A stretch of DNA of 35,186 nucleotides from Planctomycetota bacterium (GTDB lineage Bacteria; Planctomycetota; UBA1135; UBA2386): NCBI GenBank assembly GCA_947444055.1, contig CANEYR010000036.1:1-35186 (forward strand), given 5' to 3'. The stretch's first letter is position 1. Each line of letters begins with the position of its first letter. The notes below the pieces were generated by a model. That model was not told where the DNA came from and did no database searches. It saw nothing but the letters and a program-made list of their open reading frames with translations. The position numbers and the translations under genes were made by a program. Shown in pieces: positions 9,018 to 17,773 of the stretch.

Positions 9018-11684
9018 ATGTTTGTTCGTCGTTCGCCACACCGTTCGCCACGAATCGCGCTACTCCTTGCTTTGAGCGGCCTTGCGGGATGCTCCGGCAG
9101 TGGGGGCGCCACCGCCTCGGCCAATTTCAACTGCGGCAGCCCCAACCCCAAAGTGATCTGCTTGTCGAGCTGCAACCTCGGTTGCAGTGCAACCGGCTGT
9201 GCCCGCACCGACATCGCGCAGAACGAAATCATCATTCTGCAATTCAGCGAAGACATCGATCCGAGCACGGTGACCCCGTCCTCGATTCGATTCCGCACCG
9301 CCAGCGGTGACCAACCGGTTGGCGAGTTCTTCGTGAACGGCAGGCAGGTCGAGTTCGTGCCGACCTTGTCTATCTCCGGCGGCCAGACGTTCTTCGGCTT
9401 CAGCGCCGGCGACACCTACACCATGACAATCCCCGGCGGCGACACCTCGCTGGCGGTGGTGCGCGGGACTTCGGGCAAGCCGTTCGAGAAGACGCTGAGC
9501 TGCACGCTGCAGTCGACGCTCGGCATCGTCGATCTGAACGGCATTGCGCCGCGCGCGACGATGATCTCGCCGACGTTGCCGCAAGTGGACGCCTCACCGC
9601 GCGATGTCGAGATTGTGCTCGAGTTCAACGAGATGATCGACGCGACGCCGTTCCTCAGCGGCACGCAGAGCCCGGTGACGTTCAGTGTGCGGCGCAACCG
9701 CGCCGCCACGAGCGGTGGTTTTGAGTGTGATCCCAACTCCGCCCCACAGCCGTTGGGCGGCACCCAGCGCCTTGATTTCGATGCGGGCCGCGGCATCTCG
9801 ATCCTGTCGTTCCGGCCAGTGCAGCTGTTGCCTGGCAACATCTGTGTCGAGATCAATGTCACGGATGGCGTCGCGGACCTGTCGGGTCGTCCGGCCCAAC
9901 CGCAGACGTTCACGTTCCGCACGATCGTGGTGCCGTTGACGGACGCGAACATCACCGAGCCCTTCGACAACGACTCGTTTCTTGATGCCGACGCCTCTGC
10001 GGCGCAGTGGGGCAATGGCTTTGCTACGTTCGCCCCGATCGGCGGCGATGGCCGTCACGGCGTCTTCAACGTCGCCCTCTGTGTCGACACGTTGACCACC
10101 GTGCTAGGCAAGCGCGTCTACACGCTCAACACGGACAACACCATCATCCCGGCGAGCAACACGTCAACCGGCAGTCCGATTGCGATCACCGATGGTCGCT
10201 TCTTCTTTTCGACGATGGTGCTGCCCAGTGATGCGTGGCTGAAGTTCCTTGGCACCAAGGCGCCCATCGTGACCGTCGCTGGCCGCTTGGACATCCTGGG
10301 CTGGATCGATGTCGCGGGCGTCGGCAACGCGGCCATGCCGATCTCGACCGCCATCGCGGGGCAAGTCGGCGCCTTGGCTGGTCCGTTCGGCGGCAACGGC
10401 GGCAAGGGCGGCGACAAGATTTCGTCGATCCAAGCGACCACTACAGGTGCCGCGTTTAACAACCAGGGCGTCAACGGCCAGGATGCCAAGCTGCTGGTTG
10501 GGCACGCATACGTGACGTCGGCGATTGGGACGGGCGGCCGCGGTTCGACGGTGTTCCCAGCGTCCGGTCTCAATTCGAGCCTCTTCTACGGCATCACGAC
10601 GGGCGTCTTCTACACGCCGTCGGCTGCCGCTGGTGGCGGTGGTGGTGGGTTCCTGGTTCCTGGCGCCAACGGCTTGGTCGTCAGCAACAACCACGGCACG
10701 CCGCCGCCGCTGACGTCGCAGATGGGCCCCTTGGCGAGCGGTGGCGCGGCGCTGCAACTCTTCCCCTTCCCGGCTGGTGGTGGCTTGACGCGCGCGTCGG
10801 AGCACTTCCTGGCCGGTGGTTCGGGTGGTGGTGGGTCAGCGAGCCACGCGTGTATGGCGATCGGCCTGCCGAGCGTCACCGACAAGTGGATCTCCGGGGC
10901 GGGCGGCGGTGGTGGCGGCGGTGCGGTGGCACTGCGCGCTGGCAACTCGCTGCGCCTGGGTCCGGCGAGCAAGGTGCTCGCCAACGGCGGCGCGGCCCCG
11001 GGTTCCTCGGGCAGTGCAGCCGGTGCGCAAGCCGCTCCTGCTGGTGGTGGCTCGGGTGGCTCGATCGTGCTGCAGTCCGGGCGCATCATTGATCTCAGCG
11101 GCCTGATCGACGTGCGCGGTGGCAATGGCGGTGTCTTCAATCGCCAAGCTGGCACCGGTGGTCTGCCGCCGGCTGGCGCCTCGGTGCAGATCAGCGGCGG
11201 CAACGGTGCACCTGGATATGTGCGCCTCGAAGGGCCGACGCTGCCGCCACTCAGCTCGCTATCGAGCATGCAGCCAGTGGCGACCACCGACAACTTGGGC
11301 GTCCTGAACGAGCGCGACAGCCTCGTCACCTCGCTGTCCAAGTTCTATTCCACGCAGTTGATCTTCGGGCCGGAGTTCGCTCGCTACGAAATCTATGGCT
11401 CGGTCGATGGCGTGCCGTTCGTGCTGAGCGACGACCCCGCAGTGTCGACGCAGGCCGCCCAGGTCGGGTCGCCAGTGCGGGCCCTATGGCAGGCCGCGCG
11501 GCTCGACCTCGCAACCAACGAACCACTGGAGATCGCGCCTTGGCGCACCTCCGTGCGCAGCAGCTCGACCCAGACCGGCATCGCGTCCGATGGTCTCAAT
11601 GGGTTCCGCTTCCAGCTTCTGGCTGACTACTCGCTCGGGTTGGTGATCACGATCGACAGGGTCGTGGTTGTCTTTCGCGTCTGA
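9018..11684 (+). CDS. Lipoprotein with Cys motif, Ig-like segments and Gly-rich domain (copy 1)
   Basis: 888 residues. The signal peptide has lipobox LAGC (Cys25), so it is probably a lipid-anchored surface protein. A Cys cluster follows (C-x8-C-x3-C-x3-C-x4-C). Next is a Big_5/SbsA-type Ig-like segment (LQFSEDIDPSTVTPSSIRFR), and a second one (IVLEFNEMIDATPF). From about residue 390 there are beta-strand stretches broken by long Gly runs (GGNGGKGGDK, AAGGGGGGF, GGSGGGG), repeating patterns such as GSIVLQSGRIIDLSGLIDV, and a C-terminal beta domain ending VVVVFRV. The frame is open upstream to 8814, but the ATG at 9018 has a ribosome binding site and directly precedes the signal peptide. Collinear with the next gene along its whole length. 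Function unknown; adhesion or surface matrix is a guess. Confidence 0.88.
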   Translation: MFVRRSPHRSPRIALLLALSGLAGCSGSGGATASANFNCGSPNPKVICLSSCNLGCSATGCARTDIAQNEIIILQFSEDIDPSTVTPSSIRFRTASGDQPVGEFFVNGRQVEFVPTLSISGGQTFFGFSAGDTYTMTIPGGDTSLAVVRGTSGKPFEKTLSCTLQSTLGIVDLNGIAPRATMISPTLPQVDASPRDVEIVLEFNEMIDATPFLSGTQSPVTFSVRRNRAATSGGFECDPNSAPQPLGGTQRLDFDAGRGISILSFRPVQLLPGNICVEINVTDGVADLSGRPAQPQTFTFRTIVVPLTDANITEPFDNDSFLDADASAAQWGNGFATFAPIGGDGRHGVFNVALCVDTLTTVLGKRVYTLNTDNTIIPASNTSTGSPIAITDGRFFFSTMVLPSDAWLKFLGTKAPIVTVAGRLDILGWIDVAGVGNAAMPISTAIAGQVGALAGPFGGNGGKGGDKISSIQATTTGAAFNNQGVNGQDAKLLVGHAYVTSAIGTGGRGSTVFPASGLNSSLFYGITTGVFYTPSAAAGGGGGGFLVPGANGLVVSNNHGTPPPLTSQMGPLASGGAALQLFPFPAGGGLTRASEHFLAGGSGGGGSASHACMAIGLPSVTDKWISGAGGGGGGGAVALRAGNSLRLGPASKVLANGGAAPGSSGSAAGAQAAPAGGGSGGSIVLQSGRIIDLSGLIDVRGGNGGVFNRQAGTGGLPPAGASVQISGGNGAPGYVRLEGPTLPPLSSLSSMQPVATTDNLGVLNERDSLVTSLSKFYSTQLIFGPEFARYEIYGSVDGVPFVLSDDPAVSTQAAQVGSPVRALWQAARLDLATNEPLEIAPWRTSVRSSSTQTGIASDGLNGFRFQLLADYSLGLVITIDRVVVVFRV

Positions 11685-11720
11685 GTTGTCCTTCGCGTCT
11701 GAGTTGTCCTTCGCGTCTGA
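11667..11720 (+). repeat. 18-bp tandem repeat, three copies, each carrying an in-frame stop
   Basis: Unit GTTGTCCTTCGCGTCTGA at 11667-11684 (one base different), 11685-11702 and 11703-11720. The first copy forms the last codons and stop of the first lipoprotein gene. The other two repeat the same codons and TGA in the same frame in the gap before the second gene. Confidence 0.95.
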
Positions 11721-11739
11721 CCGCTGATCCACGTCTCCC

Positions 11740-14457
11740 ATGCGCAACGCATTCTCCTTCTCGCTCCTGACTGGCCTGCTCGCGCTGGCTGGTTGCTCCA
11801 GCGGCACCGCCGACGATCCCACGTCGGTCCGCATCAATTGCCTCGGCGGGCAGTCGTTCTGCATCATTAGCTGCGACCTCGGTTGTTCGCAGTCCGGATG
11901 CTCGGTCTCCGAGGTTGCAGAGAATCAGCGCGTGCGCTTCAAATTCTCCGATCGCGTCGACCCGGCATCGGTGAGTGCATCCAGCCTGTCCATTCGGACG
12001 GCGACGGGAGTGGCACCAGACGGTGACTACTTGGTGACCAGTAGCGAGGTGACGTTCGTGCCGAAGGTGCGGACGGTCAACGGCGTCAGCACGTTCGGGT
12101 TCTTGCGCAACGAGAGTTACATCATCAGCCTGGCCGGCGGCAACACAGCTGCCCAGGGCATTCGCAACCTGGCCGGTGACACCCTGTCGCAGGAGTTCAC
12201 CTGCACGGTGCGCGCCTCGCTCGGCATCCGGGACGAAGACCAGCAGGCCCCTTCGGTTGCCTTGATTGCGCCGGCGAGCACGACCGGGGTCCCACTTGAT
12301 CCAACGATCGTGCTGCGCTTCAGCGAGCTGATCGACACGACCGCGTTGATGTCGCCGCTGTCCCAGTCGTCACCGATCCGCGTTGTGCTGCGTGGCACGC
12401 TGGCCGGTGGAGCCTGTGATCGCGATGCGGAAGGCATTGCGTTGGAAGGGCTGCCGCAGCTGTCGACTGAGCGGGTTGGCGAGCGCGAAACCACCGTCGT
12501 GACGTTCCGTCCGACGGTCCAGTTGCCGGGCTCCTCGTGCATGACGATCTACGTCACGTCGGATTTGCGTGACCTTTCGGGCCGCGCGGCGGTGCCCGCC
12601 CAGTTCGAACTGCTGACGGTCGCCGGCGTGTCGGTGCCGATTCTGTTGACGGAAGGCTTTGCGACGCCAGCTGGCCAAGAAGAACTGGTCTCCGGTGGTG
12701 TCTGGAGCGGTGCCAACGGCGGCGCCAAGCCAGGTCTCATTGGCAGCGATGGTCGGCATGGCTCGTTCCTCCCGAGTCTTGGCACAGCGCAGGGCGGTGG
12801 CGTGTTCGTGTGGAACACCGATAGCACGCTGATTCCGGCCGGCAACACGCCGTCCGGACAGGCCTTCCTGGTCACCGACGGGCGCTTCTTCTTTACCGAC
12901 TTCGTTTTGGCGGACGGCCAGACCTTGAAGTTCACTGGCTCGGTGGCGCCGCAGTTCTTCGTGCGCGGCCAGGCCGAGATCCGCGGCATCATTGATGTCA
13001 GCGGCGTCGACTTGCCGGCAAACGTGCCATTGACCGGTCCTCTCGCTAACCAACGCGTGAGCGCGTTCAATGCCCGCGGTACGCCTAGTACGGTGCAGGT
13101 GCTTGGTCAGGTTGGTGGTCTCGGCGGCGTCGGCGGCGGCAACGGCGGCGATGGCGGTCGTGAGTGCGCAGGTCTTGGTCCAATCTTGGTCAATGCGGTC
13201 AACGTCACCAATGGCCAAGCTGGTCAGACCGTGCGCGTGTTGGCTGGCCATGCTTACGCCGGCCTCGCTGGCGGCACCGGCGGCCCAGGCTCTGACCTCA
13301 ATCCAGCGAACGGCCTCACCGCGAGTGCCCAGGCGCCCTTCATCCCTGGGTTGGTCACGTTCCGCGACGAGTTCTCGCGCGGTGGATCCGGCGGTGGCTT
13401 CATGTTTGGCGGCGGCCTGGCGGCCACCCCGACCATCAATGGTGGTATCGGTGCGCAACCGGCCAATGGGCCGATCCCAGCCGTCAGCGTCGCGTTCCCG
13501 TTGTTGCCCTACCCACTCAGCCCACCGGTCGGCTATTCGTCGCTCAACCACTTCGTGGTCGGTGGCTCGGGTGGCGGCGGCGGTGGTAGCCATACGTTCG
13601 GCATCCCGACGATCAACGCCGACATCTTCTGTGCGGGCCAGGCTGGCAGCGGTGGTGGTGGCGCCTTCGCAATTCGCTGTGGCGGCGATCTGACGGTGTT
13701 TGGCACCGCCCAGTTGTTGGTCCGTGGTGGGCGTGGCGTCGTCATCAACGGCGATGGCCCGGTGACTGGCAATGACATCGACTGGGGCGTGTCGTCACCC
13801 GGTGGCGGTGGGTCGGGCGGTTCGATGCTGCTGCAGTCCGCTCGCACCTTGACCGTGTCGGGCCTGATCGATGCGAGCGGTGGCCTCGGCAGCCGAGTCA
13901 GCAATGTCTCGTCCAATCTCGCACCGACGCAGATCGCGGTGATCGTGCAGGCCGGCGGCGGCTCGAGCGGCTTCTATCGCCTTGAGGCGGGAACGACCGT
14001 CAACTGGAACGGGTCAGTGGCGACGGTGCCGGCGTTCGACGCTGGGGTCAATGTTGGCCCTCTGGAAGATCGCGACGGCGCGTCTGGCGACCTTTCCAAG
14101 TGGCGAGGCACCGGGCTGATCTTCCCGCCGACGTGGGAACGCTATGAGCTCGACGTCGACACCAACGGCGATGGCATCATCGACATCACCTACACCGACA
14201 CGGGTGCCGTTGGCACCCAGAAGGCGAATGACCCCGCCGGCCCCGTGATGATCCAGTTCCAAGGTGCGAAGCTCAACCAGACCGGCACCGTGCCTATCGA
14301 AGGCACCATCAAGGCTTGGCGCGACGGCATTGGCATTGGGGCTGGCCCCGGCATCCAACAAGACTCGGTCACCGGCTTCCGCTTCTCATTGCTCTACAAC
14401 CGATCGGCGTTCCCCGACCAAGTCGTCAAGGCCCTGCGCGTCTTTGCGCGCACGTGA
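11740..14457 (+). CDS. Lipoprotein with Cys motif, Ig-like segments and Gly-rich domain (copy 2)
   Basis: 905 residues, a paralogue of the preceding gene. Lipobox LAGC is at 16-19 (Cys19). The same Cys cluster follows (C-x6-C-x3-C-x3-C-x4-C), then FKFSDRVDPASVSASSLSIR and IVLRFSELIDTTAL as the two Ig-like segments, and then GRFFFTDFVLADGQTLKF, which aligns with GRFFFSTMVLPSDAWLKF of copy 1. The Gly-rich half has GGVGGGNGGDGG, GGSGGGGGG and GGGGSGGSMLLQSARTLTVSGLID. Near the C-terminus, DVDTNGDGIIDITY resembles a dockerin/EF-hand-like Ca loop and has no equivalent that I see in copy 1. Its TGA overlaps the GTG of the amidohydrolase gene, so it may head that run. Confidence 0.87.
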   Translation: MRNAFSFSLLTGLLALAGCSSGTADDPTSVRINCLGGQSFCIISCDLGCSQSGCSVSEVAENQRVRFKFSDRVDPASVSASSLSIRTATGVAPDGDYLVTSSEVTFVPKVRTVNGVSTFGFLRNESYIISLAGGNTAAQGIRNLAGDTLSQEFTCTVRASLGIRDEDQQAPSVALIAPASTTGVPLDPTIVLRFSELIDTTALMSPLSQSSPIRVVLRGTLAGGACDRDAEGIALEGLPQLSTERVGERETTVVTFRPTVQLPGSSCMTIYVTSDLRDLSGRAAVPAQFELLTVAGVSVPILLTEGFATPAGQEELVSGGVWSGANGGAKPGLIGSDGRHGSFLPSLGTAQGGGVFVWNTDSTLIPAGNTPSGQAFLVTDGRFFFTDFVLADGQTLKFTGSVAPQFFVRGQAEIRGIIDVSGVDLPANVPLTGPLANQRVSAFNARGTPSTVQVLGQVGGLGGVGGGNGGDGGRECAGLGPILVNAVNVTNGQAGQTVRVLAGHAYAGLAGGTGGPGSDLNPANGLTASAQAPFIPGLVTFRDEFSRGGSGGGFMFGGGLAATPTINGGIGAQPANGPIPAVSVAFPLLPYPLSPPVGYSSLNHFVVGGSGGGGGGSHTFGIPTINADIFCAGQAGSGGGGAFAIRCGGDLTVFGTAQLLVRGGRGVVINGDGPVTGNDIDWGVSSPGGGGSGGSMLLQSARTLTVSGLIDASGGLGSRVSNVSSNLAPTQIAVIVQAGGGSSGFYRLEAGTTVNWNGSVATVPAFDAGVNVGPLEDRDGASGDLSKWRGTGLIFPPTWERYELDVDTNGDGIIDITYTDTGAVGTQKANDPAGPVMIQFQGAKLNQTGTVPIEGTIKAWRDGIGIGAGPGIQQDSVTGFRFSLLYNRSAFPDQVVKALRVFART

Positions 14458-15653
14458 CCTCGGCTGCGGCGGGCGGTGGCAGCCTCGCCGCCCGCTTCGT
14501 CGCAATTGACTCCCGGCGCTACTTAGCGCCCGGGGAAGTGGTTTGGAATCGCCGCGGCCGCATCGTCGCGGTGCGCAAGGCGCGTGGTGCGGTCGCCGAC
14601 ATCTGCCTGCTGCCAGGCCTTGTCAACGCCCATGCGCACTTGCAGATCGCGCCGTTGGCCGCGCCCGAACGTGATTTCGTGCCGTGGATCGGCGCCGTGC
14701 TGAGGGCGCGCGCGCAGGGGACCATGCGCGGCGAACGCCAACAAGTCGCTGAGGCCGTCACCGACTTGCTGGCGAGTGGCGCGACCGCGGTTGGCGACAT
14801 CGATTCGACGGGCAATGGCCGCGACCTGCTGCGGCGCAGTCCGCTGCGCGGCCGCAGCTACCGTGAGCTCACGGGCTTTCATCTCGACCGCGTGGCGGCG
14901 CGAACGCTGGTGCGCGAGCGCTGGCACGGCAACCGTAGCGGCGTGCTCGCGGCGGGTCTGTCGCCGCACGCGCCCTACTCCGTTTCCGCCGAACTGTTCC
15001 GCGCCGCCGCCCGCCAGGCGCGCCACCTCGCGATCCACTGCGCCGAGGTGCCTGAGGAGCAGCAGTTCTTGCGCACCGGGCGCGGTCCATTCGCCGATCT
15101 GTTGGCCCAACTGGGTCGCTTGCCCGAGGGCTTCAGGGCACCTGGATGCGGTGCCGTGGCGTGGCTGCAACAGCTGGCCGTGTTGCGGGCGACCACGCAA
15201 TTGGTGCATTGCCAAGAACTGCTACGCGGCGACGTCGCTCGGATCGCGGCAGCAGGTGCCTCGATCGTCGTTTGTCCTGGCACCATCACCTACTTCCGTC
15301 GTCAGCCGCCTGCGGTTCCAGCCTGGCTGCGCGCTGGCATTCCCGTGGCCCTTGGCACCGACTCTCGCGCCAGCAATGCCTCGTTGTCGATGCGCGACGA
15401 ACTGGCTGCCGCCGCCAGCATGTGGCCGGGGCTGTCGCCGAGTGATCTTTTCAAGATGGCAACCACGAACGGCGCCCGCTCCCTTGGCACAGCCGGGCTC
15501 GGAACGCTGCGTCCGGGCGCTGCCGCCGACTTTCTCGTGGTGCCAGCGGCTGCCTCCTTCACCGCCACCCTGGCCGCCTTTGTGCATGGCCAGGCGCCAC
15601 TTCAAGCGGTCGTTTGTGGCGGCCGTCGGCGACGAGCTCACACCAGTCGTTGA
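14454..15653 (+). CDS. Amidohydrolase of the TrzA/MtaD (cytosine deaminase-like) group
   Basis: 399 residues from GTG 14454, which overlaps the previous stop (GTGA). Metal and catalytic residues of the group are in place: NAHAHL (H60, H62), IHCAE (H195, E198), VHC (H252) and GTDSRASN (D303). PGLVNAHAHLQ and the end strand LRPGAAADFLVV are typical of the amidohydrolase_1 fold with its small beta-sandwich. Family members deaminate or dechlorinate purines, pyrimidines, S-adenosylhomocysteine or aminofutalosine. The substrate here cannot be read from the sequence; aminofutalosine or SAH-type deamination are candidates. The first gene of a dense forward run; the gap to nrnA is 40 bases. Confidence 0.88.
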   Translation: MTSAAAGGGSLAARFVAIDSRRYLAPGEVVWNRRGRIVAVRKARGAVADICLLPGLVNAHAHLQIAPLAAPERDFVPWIGAVLRARAQGTMRGERQQVAEAVTDLLASGATAVGDIDSTGNGRDLLRRSPLRGRSYRELTGFHLDRVAARTLVRERWHGNRSGVLAAGLSPHAPYSVSAELFRAAARQARHLAIHCAEVPEEQQFLRTGRGPFADLLAQLGRLPEGFRAPGCGAVAWLQQLAVLRATTQLVHCQELLRGDVARIAAAGASIVVCPGTITYFRRQPPAVPAWLRAGIPVALGTDSRASNASLSMRDELAAAASMWPGLSPSDLFKMATTNGARSLGTAGLGTLRPGAAADFLVVPAAASFTATLAAFVHGQAPLQAVVCGGRRRRAHTSR

Positions 15654-15693
15654 GCGGCTCGGCGGTGGGCCATAGAGTTCGTGGCCCTACTCC

Positions 15694-16683
15694 GTGACCA
15701 CGTTCCACGACTTCCTGCGCGGCAATCAGCGGTTCCTGCTCACTGGCCACGAGAACCCTGATGGCGATTGCCTCGGCGCCGAGGTTGCTCTGTGGCACTT
15801 GCTGCGCGCGCTGGGCAAGACGGTGAACATCGTCAACCCGGACCCGATTGGCCGGAGTTTCGACTTCTTGCAGCGGCACACGCCATTCAGTCACGCCCGT
15901 CCCGACGAACCGCTGCCCGACTTCGATGCCGTGGTCTTGCTCGATTGTTGCCAGCTGTCGCGCACGGGCCTGCTCGGTCCGCGCCTCGTGCAGAAGAAGC
16001 CGACGTTCGCCGTGATCGACCACCACGTTGGCAGCGAACGTGGTGATGGCAGCATCTGCTATGTCGACTCGACTGCGGCCGCGACCGGTGCCTTGGTGCG
16101 CCGTCTCTATCGCGAGCTGGACGTGCCGCTGCCCATGGCTGCAGCCGAAGGCATCTTCTTGTCGTTGGTCGCGGACACCGGTTGGTTTCGCTACTCCAAC
16201 GCCGACCAGGAAGTGTTCGCGATGGCGAGCGAATTGGTGGCGGCCGGCGTCGACGGCAGCCGCATCTACGACGCGCTCTATCGCCGCAACCATCCGGACA
16301 GCGCCGGGCTGCTTGCCGACGCGCTGCATCGCCATCGGCTCGCACTCGGCGGCAAGCTCGCGATCGCGTGCCTCGACAAGGCGCTGATGGATCGAGCCGC
16401 GCGGGCCGACTTCGACACCGACGCCGTGCTCGATCCGCTGCGCTCGCTCGAAGGCATCGAAGTCGTGGCCCTGCTGAAGGAGCGGTTCGACGGCACCGTG
16501 AAGTGCTCCCTGCGCGCCCGCGGCGACGTCGATGTGCAGGCGATTGTGGCGACCTTCGGCGGCGGCGGGCACAAGAAGGCGGCGGGCGTCACCATGCGCA
16601 TGCCGATGGCCGCGGCCGAGGCGGCGATCGAAGCCGCGGTGCAGCAGTCGTTGCTGGCCTTGGGCGGGACCAAGCGAACGTGA
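15694..16683 (+). CDS. nrnA: NrnA-like DHH phosphoesterase (oligoribonuclease / pAp phosphatase)
   Basis: 329 residues, the normal NrnA length. The DHH domain motifs are GHENPDGDCLG (H19, D23, D25), LLDCC (D84), VIDHH (109-111) and VADTGWFRYSN (D161). The DHHA1 domain has GGGGHKKAAG at 289-298. NrnA degrades short RNA oligonucleotides and dephosphorylates 3'-phosphoadenosine 5'-phosphate from sulfur metabolism, in the cytoplasm. The start is GTG; no in-frame ATG fits the family start. A 6-bp inverted repeat (15667-15672 / 15682-15687) lies just upstream. The stop overlaps the next GTG start. Confidence 0.93.
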   Translation: MTTFHDFLRGNQRFLLTGHENPDGDCLGAEVALWHLLRALGKTVNIVNPDPIGRSFDFLQRHTPFSHARPDEPLPDFDAVVLLDCCQLSRTGLLGPRLVQKKPTFAVIDHHVGSERGDGSICYVDSTAAATGALVRRLYRELDVPLPMAAAEGIFLSLVADTGWFRYSNADQEVFAMASELVAAGVDGSRIYDALYRRNHPDSAGLLADALHRHRLALGGKLAIACLDKALMDRAARADFDTDAVLDPLRSLEGIEVVALLKERFDGTVKCSLRARGDVDVQAIVATFGGGGHKKAAGVTMRMPMAAAEAAIEAAVQQSLLALGGTKRT

Positions 16684-17429
16684 CTGCGTTCGCGATCATC
16701 TCCGACTTGCACTCCAATCTCGAAGCCGTTGAGGCCGTGTTGCAGCGCATCGATGCGCTGGGGGTGCGCGACATCGTGTGCCTTGGTGACGTCATCGGCT
16801 ACGGCGCCGACCCGCTGCCGGTGACCTTGTTGGTCATGCAGCGCTGCAAGTGGACGATCCAAGGCAACCACGACTGGGGGCTGTTTCACGAGCTCGACGA
16901 CTTCAATCCCCTCGCCCGCGAGGCGCTGTTTTACACGCGGGCCCAACTGAAGCCGTCGTTCCTGCGCCCGCGCCGCAAGGCCGCGTGGGAGTTCCTGCGC
17001 TCGCTGCCGGATCGGCACCAGGATTTCGGCTACTCGTTCTTCCACGGTTCGCCACGCGATCCGGTGATGGAGTACGTGCTGAAGAGCGACGGCTTCTTGG
17101 AGCCGGACAAGATGCACCACTTGTTCACGCTGATCGATCGCCCGTGCTTCGTCGGCCACACCCATTGGCCTGGTGTGCACCGTCAGGATTACCGCTTCAC
17201 GCAGGCGACGGATGAGCAGCGCGAGTTCGCCTTGGAAGGCCCGTGCATCGTCAACGTCGGCAGCGTCGGCCAGCCGCGCGACGGCGATCCGCGCGCATGC
17301 TTTGCGGTGGTGAACGGCAACCGCGCCGAAATCCATCGGGTGGCGTACGACTTCCGCCGCACGCAAGCGAAGATCCTCGCGGCCGGTCTGCACCCCGCGC
17401 TGGCCGAACGTCTCTCGCGCGGCAAGTGA
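16680..17429 (+). CDS. Calcineurin-like metallophosphoesterase (YfcE/MJ0936-like)
   Basis: 249 residues from GTG 16680, overlapping the nrnA stop by four bases. All metal motifs are present: SDLHSN (D9, H11), GDVIGYGADP (D37), GNHD (62-65), FHGSP (H122) and GHTH (H160, H162). NVGSVGQPRDGDPRA is characteristic of the Metallophos_2 group. Members hydrolyse phosphodiesters or nucleotide phosphates; the substrate is unknown. Coupling to nrnA suggests nucleotide turnover, but that is inference. Confidence 0.92.
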   Translation: MTAFAIISDLHSNLEAVEAVLQRIDALGVRDIVCLGDVIGYGADPLPVTLLVMQRCKWTIQGNHDWGLFHELDDFNPLAREALFYTRAQLKPSFLRPRRKAAWEFLRSLPDRHQDFGYSFFHGSPRDPVMEYVLKSDGFLEPDKMHHLFTLIDRPCFVGHTHWPGVHRQDYRFTQATDEQREFALEGPCIVNVGSVGQPRDGDPRACFAVVNGNRAEIHRVAYDFRRTQAKILAAGLHPALAERLSRGK

Positions 17430-17773
17430 TGGACGCCCTGGTCGTGCTATGCACGGCTCCGGCCGTGGCGGTTGGCGACAAACTGTCGGCGGAAGGCTTG
17501 GCGCGACGGTTGGTGGAAGAAGGGTTGTGCGCTTGCGTCAACGTGGTGCCCGGCGTGCGATCGTTCTTTCGTTGGGAAGGCCAGGTCGATGTTGCCGACG
17601 AGAGCTTGTTGGTCGTGAAAACCACACGCGCCGCCGCCGTCAGCTTGCGCGATCGCATCGTCGCGTTGCATCCCTACCAAGTGCCCGAAGTGCTCGAACT
17701 CGCCGTCGATGGCGGCCTGCCGAGCTACTTGCAGTGGCTGCATGGCGCCGTGCGCAACCACGACCATGGCTGA
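17429..17773 (+). CDS. cutA: CutA1 divalent cation tolerance protein
   Basis: 114 residues, the usual CutA1 length. Signature stretches are CACVNVVPGVRSFFRWEGQV (34-53), ESLLVVKTT and HPYQVPEVLEL (81-91). CutA1 forms very stable ferredoxin-like trimers linked to copper tolerance and metal binding; its exact role is unsettled. The start ATG overlaps the phosphoesterase stop (TGATG). Its own stop lies inside the start of the transporter gene (8-base overlap). Confidence 0.95.
   Translation: MDALVVLCTAPAVAVGDKLSAEGLARRLVEEGLCACVNVVPGVRSFFRWEGQVDVADESLLVVKTTRAAAVSLRDRIVALHPYQVPEVLELAVDGGLPSYLQWLHGAVRNHDHG

Noticed and set aside
15667..15687. Inverted repeat GGGCCA / TGGCCC before nrnA
   Set aside because: Only six pairs with a nine-base loop and no T-run; too weak to call a terminator or attenuator.
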